NCBI GenBank assembly: GCA_016208495.1
Contig: JACQXX010000064.1
Span: 40,693-104,692 of the forward strand
Direction: 5' to 3'
Length of the DNA stretch: 64,000 nt
From: Acidobacteriota bacterium
GTDB lineage: Bacteria; Acidobacteriota; Blastocatellia; Chloracidobacteriales; Chloracidobacteriaceae
The notes under the pieces are model-generated. The model saw only the letters and a program-made list of their open reading frames with translations. It searched no databases and was not told the DNA's origin. The translations under genes were made by a program, and so were the position numbers. Shown here piece after piece: positions 17,867 to 26,776 of this stretch (positions are counted from its first letter, which is position 1; every line of letters begins with the position of its first letter).

Positions 17867-19705
17867 TTATTGATGTTTTCCAAAGGCAGAAAAATCGGCA
17901 AAGATCTCCTGGATATCTTTAAAAACTTCAGAACCAGATTCTAAAGCAACCTGGATATAAGCTCTTTTTGCTTGATCAATGGGTTGTTTCACATCTTTAA
18001 GAAATCTATTTAAAATGTTTTTTCCTGGAATTAATGTCTTCCATTCGTCAGCATTTTTTAAGGATTCTTCTAGTTTGAGAGCGATGGTCCGTGTTGTAGT
18101 TTCAACTTGGCTCTGATCAAGTTTGTGCTTTACCCGATTGGATTCAGCAACTGCACGTTCGGCAATTAGTTGCAATAATTCACCTAAAGGCTTTGAGTGA
18201 CAATCACGGGGCATAAGATCAACATTCCCAATGTTTTTTCGCATTTCTGCCGATACATAAAGCGCAACAGCATAGGGAATGTTTTCTTTAGCTAAATCAA
18301 GTATTTTCTTTCGAATTTGGTCTGGGGATCGAAGATCAGATTTCTCTTCAATAAATAATTTCTCAAATGCTTTTGCCCATACCTGCTCATCAAGAAAATA
18401 GTTTTCGAGATGATACCGGCTAAGGTATCGAATTCTACTATTTACAGTGTTTTCCACAGACTCTTTAGGGTCTGAGAGAGGAATAGCATCACGATCCCGC
18501 AGCATAAAGAATTCAACCCCCCATAAAGTCTTCTGCAAAACCTTTGTATTTAAAAGATCAAAGCTCTGGATGACATGTTTCCCTTCAGACGGAAGAAGCA
18601 CAAAATCCGAAAACTGTTTTTCCACAATAGACTTATAGACCAATACATCAAGGCTATTTGTCTTACCTTCAATCAAAACAATCTTCTTCCCAAGCGAGAG
18701 CACTCCCAATGAATGCCCTAATAGTTGAAGTGCTTCAACAATCTCATCATCAGCTTTGACGGGTAAGGCTTGATTCTCACCGTTTGTTCCTGGTGGTTTA
18801 ATAAACACAACCGAGTAAGGGAGAGAAGAAGTTATGATGTGAGAGGAATGAGTACAGTAAATAAACTGATTTCTTGGTGAAACGTCCTGTAGTGCCTGAA
18901 GAAGCCTTTTAGCTAACTCAGGATGAAGGTGCAACTCAGGTTCATCAAACAAAACGATGCAATCGGATGGTGACCGGAAGAGAAAATCAAAAACAATATT
19001 TACAACCTCCCTTTCCCCTGAGCTTAAATTTTCAATGGGAATAATTTGACCATTTTCAGAAAAATTGAGTTTTTGATTGCGAAGATCAGGGTCCAAAAGT
19101 ACTTTGGAGGTAAGTAGCTGAGAGAACGCCAACTTATAAGGCATTAAAATGTCTGGAAAATCTAGTTTCATTTCTGAATGCCCAGATTTCCTTAATTCTT
19201 TTGCCTGTTCAGCTATTTTATTATTCTGCGCATTTAGCATTTGCAAAAGGGAATGAACTGTGTTCTCAAATCTATCCTTCAAAGGACTAATAGGAGTATT
19301 CCAATTTATTTTGTCTTGGGATGGGTCATGATTGCTTGGGGGAAGTGAGCAATTAGAGATTCGGTCAATAAACCTTCGGCTTTCTATCAAAATAAAACTA
19401 CTCTGCCAGTTTGTTTTTTGTTGTTGCTTACTCACAGTACTAAATAGAAGTCGTTTATCTTGGTGTACATTAGTATCTAATGTTGACTTTTTCCAACGAC
19501 CCTTTTCTAGATCCGTTGTTGCTTCAATAATAAGTTGGGTCGTCTCATTTTCACGACTGGTGCTTATAAGCTCAATAATTGCCCTGATAATTCTGGTTTT
19601 ACCTACACCATTTTGGCCAGCAATAACAACTCTGTGTGTTAGATTATCTACTTGGAAGCATTGAATTGGTGGATGATTTTTGATGTTGATAGATTTTATT
19701 TTCAT
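17867..19705 (-). CDS. OLD-family AAA ATPase with TOPRIM-like nuclease domain
   Basis: 612 residues from ATG at 19705; AAGGAG sits just upstream, and a GTG at 19717 would add four residues. SMC-like ATPase parts: Walker A GQNGVGKT near residue 30, signature LSSGERE, Walker B CIVLFDEPELHLHP, and H-loop YCTHSSH. The C-terminal half has TOPRIM features: VLIEGKTNSLD (acidic Glu) and FFMLRDRDA (DxD), followed by YHLENYF. OLD proteins are overcoming-lysogenization-defect nucleases, often in phage defence (e.g. Gabija GajA). There is no adjacent helicase partner here, so it may be a single-gene class OLD nuclease. Base composition is clearly more AT-rich than both neighbours (some 60-base lines are under 30% GC), suggesting recent acquisition. 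Convergent with the eCIS ATPase gene. Confidence 0.85.
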   Translation of the reverse strand: MKIKSINIKNHPPIQCFQVDNLTHRVVIAGQNGVGKTRIIRAIIELISTSRENETTQLIIEATTDLEKGRWKKSTLDTNVHQDKRLLFSTVSKQQQKTNWQSSFILIESRRFIDRISNCSLPPSNHDPSQDKINWNTPISPLKDRFENTVHSLLQMLNAQNNKIAEQAKELRKSGHSEMKLDFPDILMPYKLAFSQLLTSKVLLDPDLRNQKLNFSENGQIIPIENLSSGEREVVNIVFDFLFRSPSDCIVLFDEPELHLHPELAKRLLQALQDVSPRNQFIYCTHSSHIITSSLPYSVVFIKPPGTNGENQALPVKADDEIVEALQLLGHSLGVLSLGKKIVLIEGKTNSLDVLVYKSIVEKQFSDFVLLPSEGKHVIQSFDLLNTKVLQKTLWGVEFFMLRDRDAIPLSDPKESVENTVNSRIRYLSRYHLENYFLDEQVWAKAFEKLFIEEKSDLRSPDQIRKKILDLAKENIPYAVALYVSAEMRKNIGNVDLMPRDCHSKPLGELLQLIAERAVAESNRVKHKLDQSQVETTTRTIALKLEESLKNADEWKTLIPGKNILNRFLKDVKQPIDQAKRAYIQVALESGSEVFKDIQEIFADFSAFGKHQ

Positions 19706-19738
19706 AACTCCTTCCACAAACTTACTTTTTTAAGTTGC

Positions 19739-21544
19739 CTAAACTGACGCCAGTACATCCGTCGTTGGGCTGTCATCACGGAACTGCATGGTGTACAGCT
19801 TTTGATACAACCCGTTTTGCTCGATCAATTCCTGGTGCGAGCCGGATTCGACAATGCGGCCTTCGTTGAGGACCAGAATCCGATCTGCCCGGCGCACGGT
19901 TGAAAGGCGATGCGCAATCACAAACGTGGTGCGGCCTTCCATCAAGGTTTCAAGCGCGTCCTGGACCAGCCCTTCCGACTCGGAATCAAGCGAACTGGTC
20001 GCTTCGTCGAGAATTAAAATTCGTGGGTTCTTCAACAGGGCTCTGGCAATTGCGATGCGCTGACGTTGCCCGCCGGAGAGTTTGACGCCGCGTTCGCCAA
20101 CCACGGTTTCATATCCATCAGGGAAACTCATGATGAAGTCATGAGCATTTGACGCCTGAGCCGCCTGTTCGATTTCTTCGCTGGTCGCTTCAAGTCGGCC
20201 ATAGGCAATATTTTCACGAATCGTCCCGCTAAAGAGCGTTGTTTCCTGAGGCACAATCCCGATATTGGTGCGCAATTCTTTGAGTTTCCACTGGGTTACC
20301 GGGATTCCATCCACCAGAATCGAGCCGGCGTTCACGTCAAAAAATCGGGGCAAGAGCGAAATGACCGTGGTTTTCCCGGCGCCGCTCGGTCCAACCAGCG
20401 CGATGATTTCTCCCGAGTTGGCCGTGATATTGAGATTTTGCAGCACGGTCACATCTGGACGGGTCGGGTAGGCAAAGGCGACGTTGCGAAATTCAACCAG
20501 TCCTTGCACTGGCGAGACCTGTCTGGCATCCGGGGCATCTTTGATTTCCGGGATGGTTTGGAACAACTCGACCACTCGTTGTGAAGCACCAAGCGTCTGG
20601 TTGAATTCTCCGTAGAGTTCGGTGAAGGCGCCAAGCGCCGTTCCCACCACCGAAGTGTATAAAAAGAAAGATGTTATCTGACCCAGCGTCATTTTCCCGG
20701 CCACCACCTGCTGCAAACTGAACCAGAGCAACAACACAATCCCGTTAAACAAAATAAAGACAATAAACGCACTAAACCCGCCTCGCGCCAGTGCCCGTCG
20801 AAGTGCATGCCCGAGCGATGATTCAATGTGCTTTTTATAGCGTGACACCTCAAACTCTTCGCGGACAAAGGATTGCACGATTCGGATGTTCGCAATCGCT
20901 TCGTCGAGGATGGCCGAGGCTTCGGCAACCTGGTCTTGAACTCGGGTGCTGATGCGGCGAATCCCGCGCCCGAAAAATGCCGCCGCGCCAACCAGAAAGG
21001 GGATAATCACCAGCAGCGTCATGGTCATCCGAAAATTGGTAATGCACATCAGCGTTACGCCACCAGTAAACACAATCAACTGCCGCAGGGCTTCAGCCAG
21101 ATTGAGTGTCGTGCCAGATTGAATCAGCGTGATGTCGGATGAAACTCGGGATGTCAATTCGCCAATTCGCTGGTTGCTGTAAAAACTGAGGCTTAATTTC
21201 AGCAAATGGTCAAAGAGGTCACGACGCAGGTCCGCCACCAGTCGCTCGCCGATGTAGACCAGAAAGTAAGTCCGACCAAAGCTGAAAAGCGACTGCACCG
21301 TCAGCATTCCGACCAGAAACAGGAGCGTGCGGTTGAGTTCACGGGTGTCTTTGAGGGTAAATGCCGAATCGAGCAGGCGACCAACAAAGTAGGGAAACAT
21401 AAGCGCAATCGTGCCGGCCAGCAGCAGACAGATAAAGGCCATGAAAAAGGTGCCGTAATAGGGCTTTCCATATTTCCCAAAGAGCTGAAGTGCGGCCTTC
21501 GTAGCTCCCTGACGATCAACCAGCGGTGTTACTTCTTTTTTCAC
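19739..21544 (-). CDS. ABC exporter, fused permease-ATPase (MsbA/ABCB type)
   Basis: 601 residues. The N-terminal 320 residues form a six-helix ABC transmembrane domain (coupling region LSLSFYSNQRIGELTSR). The C-terminal nucleotide-binding domain has Walker A GPSGAGKTT, Q-loop PQETTLF, signature LSGGQRQR, Walker B ILILDEATSSLD and switch His in AHRLST. Half-transporters of this type dimerise in the inner membrane and export lipids or drugs; the substrate cannot be read from sequence. The start is GTG at 21544 with a weak upstream GGA. It lies 100 bases downstream of ctaA on the same strand, separated by a repeat-bearing gap, so cotranscription is uncertain. Confidence 0.9.
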   Translation of the reverse strand: MKKEVTPLVDRQGATKAALQLFGKYGKPYYGTFFMAFICLLLAGTIALMFPYFVGRLLDSAFTLKDTRELNRTLLFLVGMLTVQSLFSFGRTYFLVYIGERLVADLRRDLFDHLLKLSLSFYSNQRIGELTSRVSSDITLIQSGTTLNLAEALRQLIVFTGGVTLMCITNFRMTMTLLVIIPFLVGAAAFFGRGIRRISTRVQDQVAEASAILDEAIANIRIVQSFVREEFEVSRYKKHIESSLGHALRRALARGGFSAFIVFILFNGIVLLLWFSLQQVVAGKMTLGQITSFFLYTSVVGTALGAFTELYGEFNQTLGASQRVVELFQTIPEIKDAPDARQVSPVQGLVEFRNVAFAYPTRPDVTVLQNLNITANSGEIIALVGPSGAGKTTVISLLPRFFDVNAGSILVDGIPVTQWKLKELRTNIGIVPQETTLFSGTIRENIAYGRLEATSEEIEQAAQASNAHDFIMSFPDGYETVVGERGVKLSGGQRQRIAIARALLKNPRILILDEATSSLDSESEGLVQDALETLMEGRTTFVIAHRLSTVRRADRILVLNEGRIVESGSHQELIEQNGLYQKLYTMQFRDDSPTTDVLASV

Positions 21545-21575
21545 GTGTAAATCCAGTGTGGTTCAGTGGTTAGGG

Positions 21576-21642
21576 TTTCAAAGACATAAAGGACATAAAG
21601 GACATAAATTCGAAAACCCGGAAGCGCGGAAGCGCGGAACCC
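21576..21642 (-). repeat. GGACATAAA nonamers and GGAAGCGC units between ctaA and the ABC gene
   Basis: Three GACATAAA/GGACATAAA units (21583-21608) lie next to the ABC start. A doubled GAAGCGCG unit (21621-21639) lies next to the ctaA stop. Read on the minus strand, the stop side is G-rich (GGGTTCCGCGC) and the start side is C/T-rich (TTTATGTCC), the same polarity as elsewhere. Confidence 0.85.
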
Positions 21643-21644
21643 GA

Positions 21645-22619
21645 TTATGCTCCAACCAGTCCGTTTTCGATGTGCTCCAGGCTTTGGGAATCAGCCGTGG
21701 CGATTGGGGTGTCTGAAAGCGCCGCCGTTCCCATCAACACAAAGGTCACCCATAACATATCGGCGAACAGTAAATGCACCATTTGCAACCAGATCGGTGC
21801 CAGGAGCGCCACATTGATCACTCCGGCGACAAATTGAATCATCACCAAACCGATGAGAAGCTGTCCCAGTCGTTTGACAGCTTTGGTTTTGACCAGTTGT
21901 TCGAGCAAAACCGCCGAAAATATCGAATAAAATCCCACAATAATGGCAATAATCGGATGCCAGATGCGCAGTCTCAATAAGATATGCGAGGTTGGCGACA
22001 TATCCTGGTTGAAGCCTTCCAGTAAGGATCTGGAGGGAAAGAGCGTATCACCCAGAGCCGTGATTGCTCCGCTAACACCTAAAATGAGAAGTCCAATAAT
22101 ACCGACTGAAACGAGAACCGTGGCCATTGATCGTTTCCATTCAATGGCCTTGCCACCAGTTACCCACCAGGCTGTCATGGCGAGTGAAGCCAGGAGCAGA
22201 AAGGTATTGACCAGGTGGACCGACAAATATGCCGCCCGCATCATGGAGGTATTTCCCGCCACCAGCTTGAACAAAACCAGTCCGGCACCGATTAAGGCTT
22301 CGGCAAATATAAAAAAGAGCGAAAGCGTGGCCCCGGTTCGGGCAATGTGTTTTTTCGGAAAGGCACGAAAAACCCAAATACTCAGCGCAACGACCACAAT
22401 GAGCGCCACACCGCTCGTCGTTCGATGGGCAAACTCAATCAGAGTTTCAATCTCTTTGGCCCTTGGGAAAACTTCTCCGTTACACAACGGCCAGTGATTG
22501 CCACAACCAGCCCCAGAACCAGTCGCCCGGACATAGGCACCCCATAAAATGACACCAATGTTATAGACCAGGACGAACCAGGCAAATTGAATTAAACGCG
22601 TAGGCTTTTGATTAGTCAT
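21645..22619 (-). CDS. ctaA: Heme A synthase (CtaA/COX15)
   Basis: 324 residues from ATG at 22619. An upstream in-frame GTG at 22703 would add 28 residues translated from a palindromic repeat and is rejected. About eight membrane helices. The diagnostic segment GSGAGCGNHWPLCNG after helix 1 has the conserved Cys pair; FAHRTTSG supplies a heme-ligand His, and GDTLFPS and MSPTSHILLRLRIWHP carry the later conserved region. CtaA oxidises the C8 methyl of heme O to formyl, giving heme A for the caa3 oxidase encoded just upstream. A 402-base gap with inverted repeats separates it from ctaB, so it may have its own transcript. Confidence 0.93.
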   Translation of the reverse strand: MTNQKPTRLIQFAWFVLVYNIGVILWGAYVRATGSGAGCGNHWPLCNGEVFPRAKEIETLIEFAHRTTSGVALIVVVALSIWVFRAFPKKHIARTGATLSLFFIFAEALIGAGLVLFKLVAGNTSMMRAAYLSVHLVNTFLLLASLAMTAWWVTGGKAIEWKRSMATVLVSVGIIGLLILGVSGAITALGDTLFPSRSLLEGFNQDMSPTSHILLRLRIWHPIIAIIVGFYSIFSAVLLEQLVKTKAVKRLGQLLIGLVMIQFVAGVINVALLAPIWLQMVHLLFADMLWVTFVLMGTAALSDTPIATADSQSLEHIENGLVGA

Positions 22620-22621
22620 AT

Positions 22622-22917
22622 GTTTTGGGCTGAGGGCTTGGGGCCATAAGCGCCAGGATAAGGAAACAAAGCCCCATCTGGACAAGGGGGGACAAGCGGA
22701 CAAGGGGACAAGGAGAAAAAATATTCTCCCGCTCCCACCGTCGGGAGGATCTCCTTGTCTCCTTGTCTCCTTGTCTCAAACAGGCTCACATTTTCTTATC
22801 CTGGCGCTTATGGGACTTGGGGTTTGGGGCTGAGGGCTTGGGGCTTTTCAAGGCTAAATGGCTGGAAAACAGGTACTTCCCTTAGCCCCAAGCCCCATAC
22901 CCTCAGCCCAAATTGAA
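22622..22917. repeat. Nested inverted repeats between ctaB and ctaA
   Basis: A perfect 19-base inverted repeat (22644-22662 with 22795-22813, unit around AAGCGCCAGGATAAG) encloses a second inverted pair of ACAAGG-type repeats (22698-22716) and CTCCTTGT repeats (22751-22776). A third pair lies further out: GGGCTTGGGG-type repeats at 22626-22643 and 22817-22846 oppose CCCCAAGCC at 22884-22912. On the minus strand the ctaB stop side is G-rich and the ctaA start side is C-rich. Confidence 0.9.
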
Positions 22918-23021
22918 AAGGGGCGAACATTGAATAAGTGATGCTGGTCAAGCTTGCGCCTGTCCAGACGACTCACCGCTCCCGTTCACCCCTGCAATTC
23001 CGTTTTTTGATGGTTTTAAGA

Positions 23022-23954
23022 CTATGGGGTCATCTTATCGATGACCATCACACAAAACAAAATCGAAATATAAATGACCGATGCCTTCATCACTCGTCGG
23101 GCATCTTGCCCGGTACCGGTCTTATTCAAAATCAGAACACTGCGCAAGAAATACCCCCCTAACACCACGGCAGCGACGGCGTAGAAAATTCCCGTCAGGT
23201 GCATCAGGGTTGGTGCCAGCGTCAACGGCAGCAGAATCAGGGTATTCCACAAAATCTGGCGTTTGGTGCGTTTTCCATCGGGCTCAACCACGGGCAGCAT
23301 TTTAATTGCCGCCCGGCTGTAGTCTTCACGGTACATCCAGGCAATGGCCAGAAAATGCGGATATTGCCAGAAGAACATAATGGCAAATAAGGCCCAGGCT
23401 TCCGGTGAGAGTTCTCCAGACGCGGCCACCCAGCCAATTAATGGCGGAACGGCACCTGGAAAAGCCCCAATCAGGGTTGAAATCGTTGATTTGGTCTTGA
23501 GGGGAGTATAAATGCCGACATATCCGATGGCGGTCAGGGCGCCAAGCCACGCGGTGAGTTCATTGACCGCAAAATACAAATACCATTCGGCCACGATTGC
23601 CAGGGCGAGCCCCACCACCAGGGCTTCAGTTTCAGAGACTTTTCGAGTGGGAAGTGGACGATGGAGGGTGCGTTTCATCAAGCCGTCCAGATTTCGTTCC
23701 AGGTATTGATTCAGCGTCGAAATACCAGATGAAAGCAGGGCGACGGCGCACAGGGTGTGCAGCATGAGCACATAATCAACTGGCCCACGCGTACCGAGCA
23801 GATACCCGAAGGTGGCAATTAAGACAACTTCAAAAGTAATCCGTGGCTTGGTGAGTTCAAGATAGGCTTTGGCTTTGCGGAGTCCGTAAATCAAGGTGCT
23901 GCGTACCGCTGGGAGCTCTTCAGTTGGAATAGTGGGGACAACGGTTTCAATCAT
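23022..23954 (-). CDS. ctaB: Protoheme IX farnesyltransferase (heme O synthase)
   Basis: 310 residues from ATG 23954, 12 bases after coxD. UbiA-superfamily prenyltransferase with about nine membrane helices. The family signature NQYLERNLDGLMKRTLHRP near residue 80 corresponds to NxxxDxxxDxxMxRTxxRP, the Mg-farnesyl diphosphate site; the first Asp position is Glu here. KPRITFEV near residue 35 is the usual opening. It attaches farnesyl to heme B to make heme O, which CtaA turns into heme A. Last gene of the tightly spaced act-cox series. Confidence 0.93.
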   Translation of the reverse strand: MIETVVPTIPTEELPAVRSTLIYGLRKAKAYLELTKPRITFEVVLIATFGYLLGTRGPVDYVLMLHTLCAVALLSSGISTLNQYLERNLDGLMKRTLHRPLPTRKVSETEALVVGLALAIVAEWYLYFAVNELTAWLGALTAIGYVGIYTPLKTKSTISTLIGAFPGAVPPLIGWVAASGELSPEAWALFAIMFFWQYPHFLAIAWMYREDYSRAAIKMLPVVEPDGKRTKRQILWNTLILLPLTLAPTLMHLTGIFYAVAAVVLGGYFLRSVLILNKTGTGQDARRVMKASVIYISILFCVMVIDKMTP

Positions 23955-23966
23955 TCCACAAAGCCT

Positions 23967-24263
23967 CTACCTTGGCAAATAGTCCAGGTGGCGCGAGAAG
24001 TAGTCAATGAAGGTGAAGAAAAACAAGATTGCCACGAAAAAGAAACTCGACGCTACAAAAACCTTGGTGAGCGTGGTGCTGTATTTGACGTGCATAAAAA
24101 ACAACACGATCAGGACCATTTTTGTGGTGGCAACCGCCAGGGCAAGCGGGGCATTCCAGGATCCCAGGTCAAAGGTCGCAATCCAGACAGTGATCCCGGT
24201 CAAGACCATCAAGGCTCCAAAGACACTCAGATATGTTTTCAGCGGAACGACATGTCCAGCCAT
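23967..24263 (-). CDS. coxD: Cytochrome c oxidase subunit IV (prokaryotic COX4 type)
   Basis: 98 residues with three predicted membrane helices. GSWNAPLALAVATTKMVLI and VLFFMHVKYS match the small subunit IV of caa3-type oxidases (PF03626-like). It is a structural or assembly subunit without cofactors. It follows coxC after 121 bases, an unusually long gap for this operon, which contains a CATCCCT array. Confidence 0.88.
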   Translation of the reverse strand: MAGHVVPLKTYLSVFGALMVLTGITVWIATFDLGSWNAPLALAVATTKMVLIVLFFMHVKYSTTLTKVFVASSFFFVAILFFFTFIDYFSRHLDYLPR

Positions 24264-24346
24264 ATTTTTTCCTCAAATTCAAAGAGTTTAAACACCGGAG
24301 GGAAAGCAGGAATGAAAAATGAGGAGCTTATGATTGGTACAATGCA

Positions 24347-24381
24347 CCCTCATCCCTCATCCCTCATCCCTCATCCCTCAT
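24347..24381 (-). repeat. CATCCCT heptamer array after coxC
   Basis: Five tandem units lie directly beyond the coxC stop codon. In the sense of coxC they read AGGGATG, so they are G-rich after the stop. A looser CTCCTCATTTTTCATTCC stretch (minus strand, 24302-24326) nearer coxD could pair with them. Confidence 0.9.
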
Positions 24382-24384
24382 TCT

Positions 24385-25065
24385 TTAATGTCCGCCGCCT
24401 TTGTAGTGCAACCCGGTCAAGTATAAAAGCGGGAACAGAAACACCCACACGATGTCAACAAAGTGCCAGTACAACCCGGCCATTTCCACCGGCGTGCTGT
24501 ACTCCGGTGAAAACGTGTCTTTCCAGGACATGTACAAAATGGTAGCCAAAATTCCCATTCCCACCACCATGTGGAGGGCGTGAATTCCGGTCATACAAAA
24601 GTACAGGAAGTGAAAGACCGGCTCAGTGGCGTCAACCCCACCGTTCGGCAACTGGTTGTAGACGAAATTTAATCCCGGCACTTTATGGTGATGATAGTGC
24701 TCGGTGTATTCAATCGCCTTAATTCCCATAAAGGCGGCGCCAAGGATCATGGTCAAAACCAGAAATCCCATCAACTTGCCTTTGTGGCCTTCCTGAGCAG
24801 CGTGAACAGCCAATGCCATTGTTAAACTGCTGCAAATCAGCACGATGGTATTGGTTAGTCCGAGTTTGATTCCCAGTTCATAGCTGCCAATCACAAATGT
24901 GTCGTGGTGGTAGAACCGGAACAAGGAATACGCCAGGAATAATCCCCCAAACAAGAGCACTTCGGTGGCCAGAAACGACCACATCCCCAGTGTGGCTGAT
25001 TCATGCTGCTGTTCGGCGTCAGCAAAGTGGTGTAAGACAGCAAGTGAATTTGAATGAGTTGACAC
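24385..25065 (-). CDS. coxC: Cytochrome c oxidase subunit III
   Basis: 226 residues, starting at GTG 25065 with AGGAG 8 bases upstream and 3 bases after coxA. Five membrane helices; TLGMWSFLATEVLLFGGLF and GIHALHMVVGMGIL are family motifs, and the end YWHFVDIVWVFLFPLLYL is diagnostic. Subunit III stabilises the oxidase core and binds no metal. Short five-helix form, as in the caa3/bo3 groups. Confidence 0.93.
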   Translation of the reverse strand: MSTHSNSLAVLHHFADAEQQHESATLGMWSFLATEVLLFGGLFLAYSLFRFYHHDTFVIGSYELGIKLGLTNTIVLICSSLTMALAVHAAQEGHKGKLMGFLVLTMILGAAFMGIKAIEYTEHYHHHKVPGLNFVYNQLPNGGVDATEPVFHFLYFCMTGIHALHMVVGMGILATILYMSWKDTFSPEYSTPVEMAGLYWHFVDIVWVFLFPLLYLTGLHYKGGGH

Positions 25066-25068
25066 GGT

Positions 25069-26760
25069 TTAGTCTCCTGTGGCACCGGTTTCGGATGGCA
25101 TTCGATATCCAGGCATTGGATCCTGGCCCGGAGCAAGCTGTGGCTCTTCACCCATTGGATGCAATGGATAGTTGTATGCATCTTCGGTCACAACTGGGGT
25201 CTCAGCAAAATTGTCCCACGGTGGCGGGGAAGCAACGGTCCATTCCAACCCCTTTGCATTCCACGGGTTGTCCACAACCGGACCGTATTTCAATGACCAG
25301 AACAGATAAAACAGCGGCAGAATGTACCCAATCGCCAGAATGGTTGAGCCGGCAGTTGAGAGGACATTCCACACCTGGAATTCCGGAGCGTAGATGTAGT
25401 ACCGACGGGGCATTCCGAGATATCCCACCACAAACTGTGGGAAGAAGGTCAGGATAAACCCGATAAACACAATCAGGGCGCTCAACCGGCCCCAGCCTTC
25501 CGGGTACATTCGGCCAAACATCTTTGGCCACCAGTAATGCAGACCGCCAAAGTAGGCCATCACCGCACCACCGACCATCACAAAATGGAAGTGGGCAATC
25601 ACAAAGTAGGTGTCGTGCAGATGTTGATCCAACCCCATTGACGCCAGGAACAATCCGGTCAAGCCACCAATGATAAACAGCCCGATAAACCCGATGGCAT
25701 AGAGCATTGGGGTGTCAAAGGCAATTGAGCCTTTATAGAGGGTCGCCGTCCAGTTAAAAACCTTCACGCCGGATGGAACCGCCACAAAGTAAGTGATAAA
25801 CGAGAAGACCATTCCAGCATAGACCGACATGGTGGACACAAACATATGGTGTCCCCACACCAGAAAGCCAAAGATCGCGATCATCATGGATGACACGGCA
25901 ATAAATTTGTACCCAAAGGGTTTTTTGCGCGCAAACGCCGCGATCAATTCGCTCACCACGCCCAGACTCGGCAAAATCATGATATAGACCGCCGGGTGGG
26001 AGTAAAACCAGAACATGTGCTGGAACAATACCGGGTCACCGCCCAGGGCCGGATCAAAAATCCCGATCCCGGCAAAGCGTTCGGCGGCCAGCAAGACCAT
26101 TGAAATGGCCAGGACCGGCGTCGCCAGAATCTGGATCAGGCTGGTGGCATACAGTGCCCACACAAACAATGGCATGCGAAACCAGGTCATTCCCGGCGCC
26201 CGCATCTTGTGGGTGGTCACAATAAAATTCAGCCCGGTCAGAATTGACGAAAATCCAAGGACAAAGACCCCGAGCGTCGCCGCAATCACGTTGGTGTTGC
26301 TGTATTTGGTGCTATAGGGCGTATAGAGCGTCCACCCCGTGTCCAACCCGCCAACCATGATGATCCACAGGACATAAATCGCCCCGATGATAAAGATGTA
26401 CCAGCTCAGCAGGTTGATCTTGGGAAAGGCCAGATCCTTGGCCCCGATCATCAACGGCAGCAGAAAGTTTCCGAGCGTCGCCGGAATTGACGGAATCAGG
26501 AAGAAAAAGATCATCACCACCCCGTGCATGGTGAAAATCTTGTTGTAGGTATCACCTTTTAAAAACTCTCCGTGGGGCGTGAGCAATTGCAACCGGATCA
26601 GGAAGGCAAAGAAACCGCCCAGGAAGAACATCAGGGTGATGGAAACCAGATACAGCAGGCCGATGCGCTTATGGTCGGTCGTGAGCAACCACGACTTCCA
26701 GCCAAAGCCTTCATTTAAATAATGTTTTTCAGGAAATTTCACTGTTGCAGCAGGTGTCAT
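25069..26760 (-). CDS. coxA: Cytochrome c oxidase subunit I, A2-type
   Basis: 563 residues; ATG 26760 has GAGGAA upstream. About 12 membrane helices. Motifs: [12 protein letters not shown] (heme a ligand His), [14 protein letters not shown] (CuB His and Tyr crosslink region), [11 protein letters not shown] (His-His CuB ligands) and [14 protein letters not shown] (heme ligands). YSHPAVY replaces the GHPEVY of A1 oxidases: the channel Glu is missing and the YS pair is present. This is the accepted mark of the A2 subfamily, as in Thermus and Rhodothermus caa3. It reduces O2 to water and pumps protons. Confidence 0.95.
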   Translation of the reverse strand: MTPAATVKFPEKHYLNEGFGWKSWLLTTDHKRIGLLYLVSITLMFFLGGFFAFLIRLQLLTPHGEFLKGDTYNKIFTMHGVVMIFFFLIPSIPATLGNFLLPLMIGAKDLAFPKINLLSWYIFIIGAIYVLWIIMVGGLDTGWTLYTPYSTKYSNTNVIAATLGVFVLGFSSILTGLNFIVTTHKMRAPGMTWFRMPLFVWALYATSLIQILATPVLAISMVLLAAERFAGIGIFDPALGGDPVLFQHMFWFYSHPAVYIMILPSLGVVSELIAAFARKKPFGYKFIAVSSMMIAIFGFLVWGHHMFVSTMSVYAGMVFSFITYFVAVPSGVKVFNWTATLYKGSIAFDTPMLYAIGFIGLFIIGGLTGLFLASMGLDQHLHDTYFVIAHFHFVMVGGAVMAYFGGLHYWWPKMFGRMYPEGWGRLSALIVFIGFILTFFPQFVVGYLGMPRRYYIYAPEFQVWNVLSTAGSTILAIGYILPLFYLFWSLKYGPVVDNPWNAKGLEWTVASPPPWDNFAETPVVTEDAYNYPLHPMGEEPQLAPGQDPMPGYRMPSETGATGD

Positions 26761-26776
26761 AGCGATTCCTCACACC

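Noticed and set aside
22620..22703. N-terminal extension of CtaA
   Set aside because: The extra 28 residues come from the palindromic repeat and precede the normal first helix.
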